The notes below the pieces were generated by a model. That model ran no database searches, was not told the DNA's origin, and worked only from the letters and a program-made list of their open reading frames with translations. This document shows, piece by piece, positions 39,016 through 50,212 of a stretch of 64,000 nucleotides of DNA. Origin of the DNA: JAIOQJ01 sp963718635. Its GTDB lineage: Bacteria; Planctomycetota; Planctomycetia; Gemmatales; Gemmataceae. Position numbers and translations under genes: made by a program. The DNA is taken from contig OY970367.1 of assembly GCA_963718635.1 (NCBI GenBank), positions 4,588,001-4,652,000 of the forward strand, read 5' to 3'. The number at the start of each line of letters is the position of its first letter. Within the stretch, counting starts at the first letter, position 1.

Positions 39016-42000
39016 TCACTTTGACTTTTTCCCGATGGAGAACTTTTCAGGTTCGTGCGGGAAACAGATCGGGTTTTGATCGTATTCGTCTTTGCCAGCT
39101 TCCTTGAGCAATTCCGGCAACCTGCCTTTGACGTAGCGGTAAAGCTCATCGGGATCGAGTTTGCCGTCGTGATTCAAGTCCGCCTTATCGAACTGGTCCC
39201 CCAGAGCTTCCATCACCGCGTAGGTGAATAAGCCATTCTTGAACTTGTCGTGTTCGAAGGCTTGTTCCTGCTGGTCGCAGGCGGCAATGATCGTCAGCCC
39301 CTTGCCGCTCGGCGCCATCTGACGAATCAAGTTGGTCGAGGCGGCTTCTCCGGAGTGGCAGGCGTCCAACAGCACCAGCTTACGGCAAGGAATTCGCGAA
39401 AGTTTATCGACCAGGACATCAGTAGCAATTCCTGTCTGTTGATGCGTTTGCCGATCGTAATCCGGACAGCAAAAGACAAAGATGCCCGGCAGCGGTTCTT
39501 CACCTTTTCCAGCAGTCGGCTTCAGATAATCGCCATGTCCCGCCAGGAAGAGGATCAGCAGATCATCGGGATGCGCCTTCTTGGCGACAACGTCCAGTTG
39601 GTCGAGAATATCCTGGCGTTTGGCGTCGGCATCGAGGTATTTTCGAGTCGATTGCGTTTGAAAGAGACGGTTCTGACCGGCTTGCTCGATCCAGCGGTCG
39701 CTCAGCCGTAGGGCGTCGTTGACGGCACTCGAGAGATCGCCGAACGCCCGGCCGCCATCGGGACTTTTGAAGGTCGACTTGTTGTAATTGTTGATGCCGA
39801 CAAATAAACCCAGCAAATGCGGATCGCGGGCCTCTCGCCGATAAGGCGCGAGCGCCACCGCCTCGCCGCGGCCGCCGAGGCGATTAAACGTCTGAAGCGT
39901 GATCTGGTTATTGCCGTCGCGCAGCTTCTCCGTCGGGATCGTAATCTTTCGCTCGAAATTCTTCTCGCCCGGCGTCCACGATTCAAACCGAAAATCGTTG
40001 ATCCAAAGATCGACGCGTTCGGGAAGCAGGTCGGGATTGCTGCCACGCTGATTGACGCGAAGCGTCAGTTCCAATCCATTAGGACCAATCTTCGGATCAC
40101 GCGGTTCAATCGTCACCGGCGCGGGTTCGAGCGTGCTGAAGTTGGCTACTTTTTGCGCCCGCTTAATGGCGTCCTCGAGCTTTTGATCGACCAGTAACGG
40201 GAGCACCACGTGGGGCTTGTTGAACTGGTCGCGGAATTGCTCGGCCCGATAAAATTTTGGCGTGCCATCGAGCGACGGATGGTTCACATGCCAGCCGATC
40301 AGGAAGTCGCCGTTGGTGGAGGTGTGATAGCACGAGCTTTTCCACATCCAGACAATCCAATCGGTAAAGGAATTCTTCTCGTCGAACGAGGGAAAGAAGC
40401 GCCACAGCGGCCGTCGCGGCAGGGAGGTCAACTGTTCGTAAAGTTTGCCGTTTCGTTTCCAACCAAGATGCAGGTTGATGCCCGGTGTCGGATTGTTCAA
40501 GTAGGGAAGGCATTCTTCGGGGGCGCCGGTTGGCGGGCCGTATCGTCCGTCGTGTTTGCCGCTTTGATTGAACAGGGGCGGCCCAGGGCCGATGACCATC
40601 AGGACGATTTCATCGCCCTCGATCAAACCCATTTCCCAGGCAGGGCTGCCAACGGCTACTTTCTTCACCCGCAGCCGGCGGTCGCTTAATTCGAATGAGC
40701 CGCCGAATTGCGGTTGATATTTCCAATCCTCGAGACTCCAGCCAGCCAGGGTTTGATCCGTGCCGCAGGTCACAAACCACTTCTGATCTTTGGAAGGCGA
40801 GACCGACATGACTTCGCCCGCATGACCGACGCAGACAAAACGCCGAACCGGGCCTTGGGCTGTCAGATCGTAGATGCTGCATCCGTAATAATGGCCGACT
40901 ATGAGGCGAGTGGGATGTTCTTTCGTAGCTTCGAGGAATGTAAAGCAGCGGGGCGCCTCGTCGCGATCGGGATTGATCGGCAGCTTGAAGCCGGCCGGAT
41001 GATCGGCATGAACCACTTTCCAGACAAAGCGATCGTTGCGATCGGGATCGACCGACCAGCCGTCGGCTGACGCGATAGGTTCAATCCACTCGGTAGGCGC
41101 TTTCAGCGGCTTGCCCCGAGCTAAATCGTAAGCGAGCCAGGGGCCTTTGCCGCGCTTGTTCGGATCGATCGATTGCTCATCGCGTTCGGCTTGAAAGCCG
41201 ATCGACGTGCCGCTGACACTGATGCGAGCGCCCCACAGATTGCGACCTGTACCGTGAATGATGGAGAGAGGTTTGCTGAAGTCGTTTGCATCCCAAAGAA
41301 TCACTTCATGGTTTTCGCCGTTCGCCACGGCCAACTGGCCTGAGAGACTGAAAGCGACAGCTTCCGCGCGATAGCGGTTCGGCGGTCCGGGGCTGGGCGA
41401 CAATTCCTTGGTTGTTGGATCTTTGAAGATGACCAAACGGTCGTCGGCATCCATGGAAAAGCTCGCGTCTGCGCGCGAACTTCCGATCGCGACAGCGAGG
41501 CGCTTCGCATCATGGTCGAAGGCGATAGCACGTACGAATTGGCCTTCCGGCAACCGATAAACTTTACGCTCTTCGGTTTTCAGGTTGTAGACGGTTAAAT
41601 CGCGGTCGTTGCCTCCAACGGCCAACCAGATTCGGTCAGTGCTGAGCACGGCACGGAAGATCGGCGAACGTCCTCCAGCGCTCGTTAGAAGTTTGCCTTG
41701 ATCGACGGCGGTTTCGCTGAATTCTCCGATGCTCCACGCCTGAATCTGGCCGGTCTGCGCGACCGAGAGAATACGGCCGCTGGGCAGGTAGGCGACAAGG
41801 CGAATTCGGTTGTAGTCGGCCGGCTTGCCATTTGCGAGATTGGCGAGTTGCTTGCCGACTCGGACGGGCTTTGCGCCTTTTGTCCAATGCCAGACGCTGC
41901 CATCGGCGGTGCCGAAGGCAACCGCTTCGCCATCCGGAGCGAAGGCCGCCGACATTACGGCAAAGAAGTTTTGACCCGGTTTCAGCGATTCCGGATAAGT

Positions 42001-42392
42001 GATTTCTTCGATTTCCGCCGTCTTGCGATTAATGATCGCCACCGTACTAGAACGAAGGCCGTAGCCGCCGACCACGACGCGCTCGCCATCGGGAGAAACC
42101 GCCAACGCCTTGATCCCCCCACGCTGCTCGCGCAGGAAGGCCAGCGCAGCGTCGTCATCTTGGCGGCGTCGAGCCCTGTTTTGCCGTTGGGCCAAACACG
42201 CGCACCACTTTATCGTCGCCGGCGGCAAAAAGGAATTGGCCGTCCTTGCTAAATACGAGCCGCATCGCAGGTGCCGGTTCGACCACCCGATTCGATGACG
42301 AGTTCGGGTTCTTCGCGATCGCGCCGATTATCTTGAGCGGCCAACGGCCAGACAAAAAAGCACGACAACGCCACGCAAAGCAAAAAACGCAT
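39016..42392 (-). CDS. secreted WD40-PDZ-caspase protein with C-terminal EF hand
   Basis: About 1120 residues. The N-terminus has a signal peptide (MRFLLCVALSCFFVWPLAAQ) at 42392, then two or three indels within 42160-42270 before the long open frame. WD40-like repeats fill the first 450 residues ('DGQFLFAAGDDKVVRVF', 'KWFVTCGTDQTLAGWSLED'). A PDZ-like stretch follows ('GSPAWEMGLIEGDEIVLM'). The C-terminal caspase-like (C14) domain has the catalytic His in 'LFLAGHGDYL' and Cys in 'VLLDACHSGEA'. An EF-hand ('DLNHDGKLDPDEL') lies near the end. Such proteases cut after basic or acidic residues; calcium control is suggested by the EF hand. Confidence 0.82.
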
Positions 42393-42455
42393 AACAATCC
42401 CCTCGATTTTGATTCTAACAGGTTATGCAGAAATGAGCTACGCCCGGACGGGAGT

Positions 42456-42660
42456 GGGCGAGCCGGGAGCGTCAGCCACTGGAGTTCCAGCGGCGAGCCG
42501 AGAGCGTGAGCGACTGGAGTGAGATCGACCAGAGTAAAAGCGGCGAGCCGGGAGCGTGAGCAACCGGAGCAAAAGCGGCGAGCCGTGAGCGTGAGTGACC
42601 GGAGCAAAAGCGGCTGAATAAAGGAAGGCTCTCTCCAGTCGCTCACGCTCCCGGCTCGCC
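42456..42660. repeat. Cluster of GGCGAGCC repeats
   Basis: Four direct copies of GGCGAGCCGGGAGCGTGAGC with ACTGGAG-type tails, about 40 bp apart, and one inverted copy at about 42633-42660. Together they can form a hairpin between any forward copy and the inverted one. The block separates the kinase gene from the caspase gene and reaches to within a few bases of the kinase stop. Confidence 0.85.
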
Positions 42661-42664
42661 GCTA

Positions 42665-44797
42665 TCACGCCAGCGGCAGTTCAAACCGGAAGCAGGCTCC
42701 GATGCCTCCCTCGCCCGATTGAACGCTGATGCGTCCGCCAATAAAACCGGCCCAGCGCGTCGCCAAGGCCAATCCAAGCCCGACACCGCCGGCTTTGACG
42801 TCGGCATCGTGCCCGCGCCGGAAGGGGCGAAAAATGCTGCCGCGTTCGCGTTTCATAACGCCCGGGCCACGATCTTCCACTTCAATGGCAATGCCCGAGC
42901 CGGCAGGCAGAGCGCGAAGAATGATTCGCGCGTCCGGCGCATCTTGCGAATATTTCCGAGCGTTGTCGATCAGGTTGCCCAAGATCTGCTCGACGAGATG
43001 GCGGTCGGTTCGAATTTCACGGCGTTCAGGCAATGTATTGGAAAGCTCAAGCCGTTTGCCGGAGGCGGTGCAACGTTCGCTCCACGTCTGGCCAACTTGA
43101 TCAAGCAACTCGGCCACCAACACTCCACCAATGTCCAAGTTCGGATGTGTCTTTTCCAAGCGAGCGAAGTCGAGAACGTTGCCGATCAACCGGTGCAGGC
43201 GGTCGGCCTCGCCGCTGAGTGTTTTGATATATTCATCCCGCTGCGTCTCTTCCGATACCAAGCCGCTATTGAGCATATCGAGGTAGAGGCGTAGCGTGGT
43301 CAACGGTGTGCGTAATTCGTGCGTAACCGCAGAGACAAAGCGTATTCGACGCTCGGAGAGATCGAGCAACGTCCAGCCGCCCAACCCGACAGCGATGAGA
43401 GCGACCGTGGCGGCGGCCCAGGCGAGCAACAGGCCGACGCGCAGAGGTGTCCACGAGAGAGGCACAGCAATAGGCAAAGCGATCTCGTCAGCCGCTTCAA
43501 ACGCCGGAAGCGGGCCGGCGTCGAGTTCAATCGGCAGCGCGGACATTTCGTGATCGAGACGTACGGGATTATTCCTTGCCAACGGAACAAATTGAACATC
43601 CGGAAGAAGGTCGTCGATTTCGGACTTCAAAATTTCTTGTAGTCGAGTCCAATCGAGCAGAATGCCTTGATAAGCAGGAAGATTGCCCACCCGAGCCGGG
43701 CGCACCACCAGGAGATGTTGCGGCTTTTCCGGGTTGGGCAGCCAGAGCGGCTGCATGGAAGTCAGTTCGATTTCGACCGGCTGGGCGGCATGGCGAAGGT
43801 CGTCGCTCTCGGCCTTCAGACATTCGATTTTGACCTTGAGATCCTTGGAAGCCTCCTTTCCCTTCACGGCCTCCAACTGCTTTTCCAGGACACGGATCTC
43901 GGCTTGCTTCGACTTCAACGCCTTATAGGGACCTGGTTCCATCAGCGTCGAATAGTTGCGGCCGTCGTTGAGGAATGCCCAGAGGCCTTCATTCTTTCCG
44001 CGATTGATAATTTGAAACCGCTTGCCGGAATCGTTTGCATCGGCGCCGTTTTGCAGCAACGGCGCCTGCTGACTGTAGCCGTTTGCTCCAGTCGCATTAG
44101 TTTGCATGTTGTTCAGGCTATTGCCGGGGTAGCTGTTGGCTGCTTTTTGGCTCTGCTGCATTTCGTTGTTGACGGTGTCAAAATCGATGCCGTTCGTTCG
44201 CAACGTTGCCAGAAACGTGCGAAGGGGATAGGCCTTTTTCAGTTCTTCCAGCAACTTTCGATGCGGCTCATCGACATTGTTCAAGGCAAGTTCGATCGGT
44301 TGCTTACGCAACATCTTTTGCAGGGCTTCAGGAATAACTTGCGGTGATGTCCATCCTTTGACTGGATCGACCTGGAAATGCAGAAGCATCCATTCGGGAA
44401 GGGTCGCTGTCATCAACGGCGAAGGAACCAGGACCTGACCCGGCTCGCAGGCGAGCCCGTCGGCCGTGACTGCCGGGAAAGGGCTGTGCAATGCCTCGTA
44501 ATGCGGATAAGGACGGCTATCCTCGCGCGCCAAAGCAGGAGTCAAACGGCTGTCGAGCAGCATCAGCGCTTGCCTCATGCGGACAGCGCGGTCGGTGGCC
44601 GCTTGGTTGCTTTTCTCCAGTTGCCGTTCGTGCTGTTCCTTCAACAGCTTCTCATGCTCGCGCGTGCAGGATGCTTCGCATCGCTCGGTCTCCATCAGGA
44701 GCGCTTCGCGTGTCACCCAGCCGAGACCGCCGACTACGAGGGCGGCGATGCCGAGAAACGCAATCGAACTACCGAGTTTTCCGCTGAAGGAGTTCAT
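42665..44797 (-). CDS. membrane-bound sensor histidine kinase
   Basis: 710 residues. An N-terminal membrane anchor ('SSIAFLGIAALVVGGLGWV'), a long sensor region with a coiled coil ('LKSKQAEIRVLEKQLEAVKG') and a Gln/Asn-rich stretch, and a second membrane segment ('VGLLLAWAAATVALIAVGLG') precede the kinase core. The phospho-accepting His is in 'FVSAVTHELRTPLTTLRLYL'; the ATP-binding domain shows 'LIDNARKYS', 'VEDRGPGV' and 'GGVGLGLALATRW'. It would phosphorylate the response regulator encoded 176 bp upstream on the same strand. The signal sensed is unknown. Confidence 0.9.
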   Translation of the reverse strand: MNSFSGKLGSSIAFLGIAALVVGGLGWVTREALLMETERCEASCTREHEKLLKEQHERQLEKSNQAATDRAVRMRQALMLLDSRLTPALAREDSRPYPHYEALHSPFPAVTADGLACEPGQVLVPSPLMTATLPEWMLLHFQVDPVKGWTSPQVIPEALQKMLRKQPIELALNNVDEPHRKLLEELKKAYPLRTFLATLRTNGIDFDTVNNEMQQSQKAANSYPGNSLNNMQTNATGANGYSQQAPLLQNGADANDSGKRFQIINRGKNEGLWAFLNDGRNYSTLMEPGPYKALKSKQAEIRVLEKQLEAVKGKEASKDLKVKIECLKAESDDLRHAAQPVEIELTSMQPLWLPNPEKPQHLLVVRPARVGNLPAYQGILLDWTRLQEILKSEIDDLLPDVQFVPLARNNPVRLDHEMSALPIELDAGPLPAFEAADEIALPIAVPLSWTPLRVGLLLAWAAATVALIAVGLGGWTLLDLSERRIRFVSAVTHELRTPLTTLRLYLDMLNSGLVSEETQRDEYIKTLSGEADRLHRLIGNVLDFARLEKTHPNLDIGGVLVAELLDQVGQTWSERCTASGKRLELSNTLPERREIRTDRHLVEQILGNLIDNARKYSQDAPDARIILRALPAGSGIAIEVEDRGPGVMKRERGSIFRPFRRGHDADVKAGGVGLGLALATRWAGFIGGRISVQSGEGGIGACFRFELPLA

Positions 44798-44973
44798 GAG
44801 GATACTGCCGTTGTCTAGGGCATTGTCTGCGTTCGAAAGTTAGAAGCCTTTCTGCAGGCGAACGTCTTCGCTGGCGCTTCAGGCTTGTGTAGTTCGTCAA
44901 AGGCTTCCGGTCGGATGCTCAACATGCCAAAGCGTCCGCCATTGCCTTACTTGGAGTCTAAAACAAGCGGCTC

Positions 44974-45693
44974 TCATTTGCCTTCCGGCAAGCTTAGAGC
45001 AGGGCCTGCCATATAGCCATGCGATCGGACGGTGATGATTGCTTCCGCCGTCTCATCATCGGGGTCTTTTAGCTTCGCCCGCAGCCGCGCGATGTGCATA
45101 TCGACCGTTCGCGTTTCCAATCCTTTGGCATCGACGCCCCAAACTCGCGTCAATAACTCTTCGCGCGAGACGGCGCGGGCACGATTGCCGATCAAATACT
45201 GCAAAAGCAGCGCTTCGGTTTCTGATAGCTCCTGCCGCTCGGCCTTGGGCCAACGAATCTCTCGACGCAATAGGTCGATGGTGCCGTTTCCTAAGTGAAT
45301 CGTGTGAATATCGGGCTCGCGTGGCAGTGTTCGCCGCAGCACGGCCTCAACGCGAGCGAGCAATTCCCGAGCGGAAAAGGGTTTAACGACGTAGTCATCG
45401 GCCCCCATCTTCAAGCCGCGGATGCGATCGTCTTCCGTGCCACGTGCCGTCAAAATAATCACCGGGCGCGTTGGGCAAACTTTGCGAATCTCCGCCAGCA
45501 CTTCAAGCCCATCGCGACGCGGCAGCATCAAGTCGAGCAGAATCAGATCGACATTCGACTGAATCGAAGCGCTGGTTCCGATCAGTCCATCGGCTGCCTC
45601 AACAACCTCGTAGCCTGTGATGCGCAGGGCGTCAACTACACCTCGGCGTATGGCCGGCTCATCTTCCACCACGACGATGCGTCCGCGAGGCAT
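44974..45693 (-). CDS. OmpR/PhoB-type response regulator
   Basis: 240 residues from the ATG at 45693, which begins MPRGRIVVVEDEP; a 20-codon upstream extension in frame is less likely. The receiver domain has 'VVVEDEP', the phospho-accepting Asp in 'LILLDLMLPRRDG' and Lys in 'YVVKPFSARELLARV'. The C-terminal winged helix ('LSETEALLLQYLIGNRARAV', 'RTVDMHIARLRAKL') binds DNA. It is the cognate partner of the kinase at 42665-44797. No target operator is recognised in the window. Confidence 0.92.
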   Translation of the reverse strand: MPRGRIVVVEDEPAIRRGVVDALRITGYEVVEAADGLIGTSASIQSNVDLILLDLMLPRRDGLEVLAEIRKVCPTRPVIILTARGTEDDRIRGLKMGADDYVVKPFSARELLARVEAVLRRTLPREPDIHTIHLGNGTIDLLRREIRWPKAERQELSETEALLLQYLIGNRARAVSREELLTRVWGVDAKGLETRTVDMHIARLRAKLKDPDDETAEAIITVRSHGYMAGPALSLPEGK

Positions 45694-45763
45694 AGCCCGA
45701 TCTCCCAAACTTGCTTCAACGAACGAAAAGAGCCCACGGACAGGGCCGTCCATGGGCTCTTTA

Positions 45764-45871
45764 CGAACTTGCGCTCCACCCCGGCAAGCGGGGTGGCGGC
45801 GAATGCCTCTGAGCTTCTTATTCTGGCGACGAACTTGCGCTCCACCCCGGCAAGCGGGGTGGCGGCGAATC
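45764..45871. repeat. Duplicated 41-bp hairpin repeat
   Basis: Two near-identical copies, each spelling CGAACTTGCGCTCCACCCCG then GCAAGCGGGGTGGCGGCGAAT, occur about 65 bp apart. Each contains the palindrome CCACCCCG-GCAAG-CGGGGTGG. They lie just upstream of the response-regulator gene. Confidence 0.8.
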
Positions 45872-45923
45872 CAACAGCGCCGTTAGCAAGCTGATCAGCG
45901 GTGTATCCTAACAGATCCCGAAT

Positions 45924-46613
45924 TTACTTCTTTTCGCCATCGCCGGGAGGCAGAATGGCATCGTCAGTCATTTTCTTCTTGCCGGCATCGTCCTTTGCCT
46001 TCGCTTCATCTTTCGCCTTGCTGTCGTCTTTCGGCTTATCCTTCGACGTCTTGTCTGCCGTCCCATCCTTCATCTTTTCGAGAGTGATCATGTAGCGACC
46101 TGTGCCGCGCGGAGCGGTGAAGTCGGTGGGCCGTTTCTTTTCATCCCAGCTCATACAAAGGGTGAGCTTGTCGCCTTCCAGCTTGTAGATGCCGACGTCC
46201 TTGAACGTCGTCCGCGTTTTTTTCTTCTTGCCGGTTATACCCTTCTTGGTGCTCTCGGCTTTGATCGGCGCGCCTTTCTCATCGCTGAGCGTCAGGTCGA
46301 TCTGCTTCGTATCCTTGTCGGGCATTAGAACGATCTTCTGGTATTCCAGAACGTCTTCGCCGCCGGTGTTGTTGCGCATCACTTGCTTCATCATGTCGCC
46401 GTCGATCACGTAGTAAAAGATCGGCTCGACCGGGTCGTTGCTCTCTTCATCTTCATCCGCCTGGCGTGAGACGATTTTCCATTTGCCCTGCAATTTATCT
46501 TGTTCGCCCTGCTTGGCTGCCTTTTCCGCGTCAGCCTGTTCTTTGGACTTGCAGCCTGACAAGGTCAAGCCAAAACCGAAGACGATGAATGTCGCCAACC
46601 ATTTCGCACGCAT
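45924..46613 (-). CDS. TIGR03067-type lipoprotein
   Basis: 229 residues from the ATG at 46613; the frame is open 47 codons further without a signal. The N-terminus is a lipoprotein signal ('LATFIVFGFGLTLSGC', Cys at residue 21). The core 'DKLQGKWKIVSRQADEDEES' and 'YKLEGDKLTLCMSWDEKKRP' match the planctomycete TIGR03067 domain, which is of unknown function. The tail is a Lys/Asp-rich, probably disordered stretch ('DKPKDDSKAKDEAKAKDDAG'). It follows the VWA gene on the same strand and may be in its operon. Confidence 0.75.
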   Translation of the reverse strand: MRAKWLATFIVFGFGLTLSGCKSKEQADAEKAAKQGEQDKLQGKWKIVSRQADEDEESNDPVEPIFYYVIDGDMMKQVMRNNTGGEDVLEYQKIVLMPDKDTKQIDLTLSDEKGAPIKAESTKKGITGKKKKTRTTFKDVGIYKLEGDKLTLCMSWDEKKRPTDFTAPRGTGRYMITLEKMKDGTADKTSKDKPKDDSKAKDEAKAKDDAGKKKMTDDAILPPGDGEKK

Positions 46614-46784
46614 GGAGAGATCCCTCTTAGATGTTGCCTCATGGATTGAAATTGTGCTGGATTTGAGGCAAACCCAGCACAAAGCCTCTGAGGGGAACAT
46701 ACGTAAAGGTTGGCCCGATGTCGCCGGAAAAACATCTTCCATCATCGGGAGCAAGCATTTCCGTCAAGCGCAATTTCAGTCGAA

Positions 46785-47924
46785 CTATTCGGGCACTTTG
46801 ATTCCTTTTGTTGCTGCCTGCTCGCGGATGGTGCCGCGAAGAGCTTCGTCGAACGCTTTGTCGGCCGGCGCTTTCGGCTGCTTCTTCATTTCTTCCTGAA
46901 TGTAGGCGTTTCGCTTGGCATTCAGGTTGTCAATCTCTTTACGCAGGTCATCCCGTTCGGCCGCTTTCTTTTTCACGTAACCTTCGCGCTCTTCGGGTTT
47001 CAGTTTCTTCAGTTCCTCGCAAAGGTCCTCTTCCTTGACCGTCTTGATGTCGAATTTGGGATCGTTTTTCATCTTGTCCACGAGATCCCAGGTGTCGCAG
47101 CGATAGAGAGCGCCCACTTTAGTCGCTCCTCTTTCAATCGCCGCGCTCGGCGCTGCCTTGGCGGCATTCGAATCCTGGGCAAGTTGATTGGACTGCTTTG
47201 CTATCGAGTCTTTGCCGCCGTAGACGACGTAGGTGCTGTTCAACTTATCGTTCAGCTTGAGAAGTTGTTCGTCTTGTGGAGTCTTGATGACTTGCTGCTT
47301 GGCGCGTTCCTGATCGATGTTAGAGTACTTACCCCCGGCCATTACGGAAAATTGTTTCCAGAGATGCGTTTCCTCGTGATTGGCCGGGCCGCAATAGATC
47401 GTGTTGATAAACACGCCTTTTTTCTTGGCGATCTCAGCGACCGATTCCAGGGTCACTTGCTTGTCCTGGTCAGCGGGCTCGTTGCCGCAGACGAAGATCA
47501 AGCGGAGCGAATCTTTATCCGCCGACCACTTCAGATCGTTTAATGCATCGCGGCAGACACGCGCGACGAATTCCGTGCCGCCGCGCGTCTTCAGCGCATT
47601 GAGTTTTTTGTACACTTCGTCGAGATCCTGGGTCAGTTCGAGTTCCTTGTTGACCCAGCCGACGTTCGGGCTCAGATCGTCGTTGCCGTACTGATAAAGG
47701 GCGACGCGAAGGACAGGCGTCGGCTGAACCTTGGCGAGGTCATTGACAATCGTCCAAAGTTTCAACTTGGCGGAGTCGATCAGGCCGTCCATGCTGTTCG
47801 AGGTATCGATGCAGATGGCTACGTCGATTGGCTTGCCGGTTACTTCGACTGGCAGCGGAGCAGTTCGGCCAATAGTTGCGCCCAGCATGGCGAACATGGC
47901 GGCGATGAGAAAACAGTGTCGCAT
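46785..47924 (-). CDS. secreted VWA-domain protein
   Basis: 379 residues from the ATG at 47924, with a GAGGAGG ribosome site. A signal peptide (MRHCFLIAAMFAMLGATIGR) is followed by a von Willebrand A domain: the MIDAS motif is 'AICIDTSNSMDG' (DxSxS), with later 'RGGTEFVARVCRDAL' supplying the Thr. The C-terminus is a charged coiled-coil region ('RDDLRKEIDNLNAKRNAYIQ'). VWA domains bind ligands through a metal ion; the partner is unknown. It lies ahead of the TIGR03067 lipoprotein on the same strand, and the two may work together at the cell surface. Confidence 0.85.
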   Translation of the reverse strand: MRHCFLIAAMFAMLGATIGRTAPLPVEVTGKPIDVAICIDTSNSMDGLIDSAKLKLWTIVNDLAKVQPTPVLRVALYQYGNDDLSPNVGWVNKELELTQDLDEVYKKLNALKTRGGTEFVARVCRDALNDLKWSADKDSLRLIFVCGNEPADQDKQVTLESVAEIAKKKGVFINTIYCGPANHEETHLWKQFSVMAGGKYSNIDQERAKQQVIKTPQDEQLLKLNDKLNSTYVVYGGKDSIAKQSNQLAQDSNAAKAAPSAAIERGATKVGALYRCDTWDLVDKMKNDPKFDIKTVKEEDLCEELKKLKPEEREGYVKKKAAERDDLRKEIDNLNAKRNAYIQEEMKKQPKAPADKAFDEALRGTIREQAATKGIKVPE

Positions 47925-48179
47925 GGAAATCCTCCTCGAGTACGCGAAACGAAGAACGAGAAGCCGGGAAGGGGCTTCCATCCATTCCGACGACATTGTA
48001 ACAAAGGTGGATTGGAGTTGCTGTAACGTGTTGGTAACGATTGAACGTGAGCAAACGTGCGAGCGACGGCGTGTTGCCGCATGGTTGTTCGCTCAATTGG
48101 ACCCCACGGCACTCCGTAGGCGGCGTCCGGCTAACAAAACCAGAAAGTTCACTCTAAGCACGGACGGTAAGAACCTGTC

Positions 48180-50212
48180 TCAACGCTCGGCAATTGCCGC
48201 CATAGCACCCATTGCTATATCGAGTGCCCAAGCGGTCGCGATAGCCGCCACGGTAGGGGTGCAAGCGCTTTTCATTTCCAAGTTTTGCTCGTGGCCGCCT
48301 GTGGCTAACACGATTTGATTCGCGTTGATGAATACGACGCGGCCGCCTGTTTCGCGGTGACGAACAGCTACCGGGTTGCTCGGCTCTTTCGTGAAATAGA
48401 TAACCGGCGCCGTGCAGAATTCGGCAAGAGCGACGACGCGTCGATCGTCGGCGTTCAGGATAACGGCGCCATTGGTGGAGACAGCTTCGATTAAGACGCG
48501 GTCAGTGCGCGAGTCCGCATTGGCATGCAGGAAAAGCGAGGCCTGGCAGAACTCAAAGCCGATTCCATCTTTTTCAATGCTGGACGCCGGGATTTCCAGG
48601 ACGAGCGAATCGATGCGGGGATTGAGAAGCAGAGAGCAAGTGTTGGCTCGACTGCCCGCTTCGGCGACTGCGATCGATTTGCCGTCAATCGAGATGCCTT
48701 GCCGTCCGACCCGTCCGACAAGGCGTTTGTTTGATTTGAGTATCTGTTGAACCAGTTCGGCCGCCTCGAAAGAACCCTCAGTCGCCGCGATGGCGACGAT
48801 GGGGATACGGCCATCTTGGCCGGCGGGATAAAGGGATTCGATGATCGCATCGCCGACCGGGCGCGATTGGCCAAGCGATGGTTCCAGATGCATGCGCAGT
48901 CCGGGCCCGGCGTTCACTTCAACAATGCCGCCTCCCTGCTCTTCGAGCGGCCGAGTGATATCGCGGACGACCACATCGACGCCGGCAATATCCAAACCAA
49001 CGACATGGGCGGCTTCGACGGCCCGTATGGCAATGGCGGGATGGACCTTGTCGGTTACATCTTCAGCGGTGCCGCCCGTGCTGAGGTTGCCATTGAGCCG
49101 CAGCAAAACCGTTTCTCCGGCCGCGGGAACGGATTCAGGAGTGAATCCTTGCTCTTCGAGAACGACCAAGCCGGCGTCGTCAATTTTGATATAGCTCAGC
49201 GCGGTTGCATGGCCATCGCTACGGCGGGGGTCGGTGTTGGCGGCATCGACCAGTTGGGCAACCGAGAGCGCCCGTCCCCGGTCACCTGGGCGGGCTCACG
49301 ACGAGAAGCAGCCACCACGCGATTGCCGACAACCAAGAGCCGATAGTCGAAGCCAGGAATAAAGCGTTCCACGACAATGAATTTTGTTGTCGCCAACGCG
49401 ACTTGGTGAGCGTGCATCACTTGCTCACGGGTGCATAGGTTCACAGCTACGGCGCGACCTTGATTGCCATATTGCGGCTTTAAAACAACTGGCATGCCGA
49501 GTTCCTGTGCGGCGCACCAGGCGTCGTCGGCATCGATAACGTGACGGCCTGCTGGAACAGGAACTCCGACATTAGCTAAGAGGGCACGTGTTAGCTGTTT
49601 GTCTTGGGCGATGGTTTCGCCGATCGACCCCGTTTGGTCGGTTTCGGCCGTCCAGATGCGGCGTTGATGAATCCCCTGACCCAATTGGACCAAACTGCCA
49701 TCATTCAAACGGCGAACCGGAATCTTTCGGCGTTTGGCAGCGTTGACGACGGAGCCGGTGCTTGGCCCCAGGCGTACTTCGTGAGCGAGGTTGCGCAAAT
49801 CGAGCAACTGCGAAGGTAGGTCGAAGGGCTCGTGGGCAACGGCTGCGAGACAGAATGCACGAGCCGCCGCCAACGCGGCCCGGCCCAACTTCTCTTCTTC
49901 AAATTCGACGGCGACACGCGTGAAGTCTTCGCCAGGCCGACGCTCCGCCGCCGAGAAGCGGACTGGGCTGCCGCTGGCAGTCTGAAAGTTGAGAGCCAAG
50001 CGGCCGATGATTTCCGGCAGCGACAGGTGGCCCAAACCTTCAGGGCTCGGTCGCCCAGCCAGTTGCCATTGCCGGGTGAGCCGATCGAAAAAGTCGGCGG
50101 ATTCTGCGGGATGGAAGCTGTCGAGCTCTTCCAGATCCACCTCGGCTTCCAGAACGGAGTCGCGTGCCCAGAGGTTCGGGCCATGCAGCGCCCGGACGTT
50201 CCGAATTCGCAT
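48180..50212 (-). CDS. cyanophycin-synthetase-like protein, ATP-grasp intact, Mur ligase degenerate
   Basis: From ATG 50212 the protein begins like cyanophycin synthetase ('RNVRALHGPNLWARDSVLEA'). The ATP-grasp domain keeps 'PVVLKPQYGNQGRAV' (241-255), 'VVERFIPGFDYRLLV' (280-294) and 'EVNAGPGLRMHLEPS'. A missing base near 49262-49270 shifts the frame inside this domain; restoring it gives the family text (SVAQLVDAANTDPRR). The C-terminal Mur-ligase part has lost its P-loop: where GVTGTNGKTTT is expected it reads 'AIAATEGSFEAAEL', and the last ligase domain is absent. It should add only one amino acid type to the polymer. It lies 221 bp downstream of the SET-fused paralogue on the same strand. 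Confidence 0.82.
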
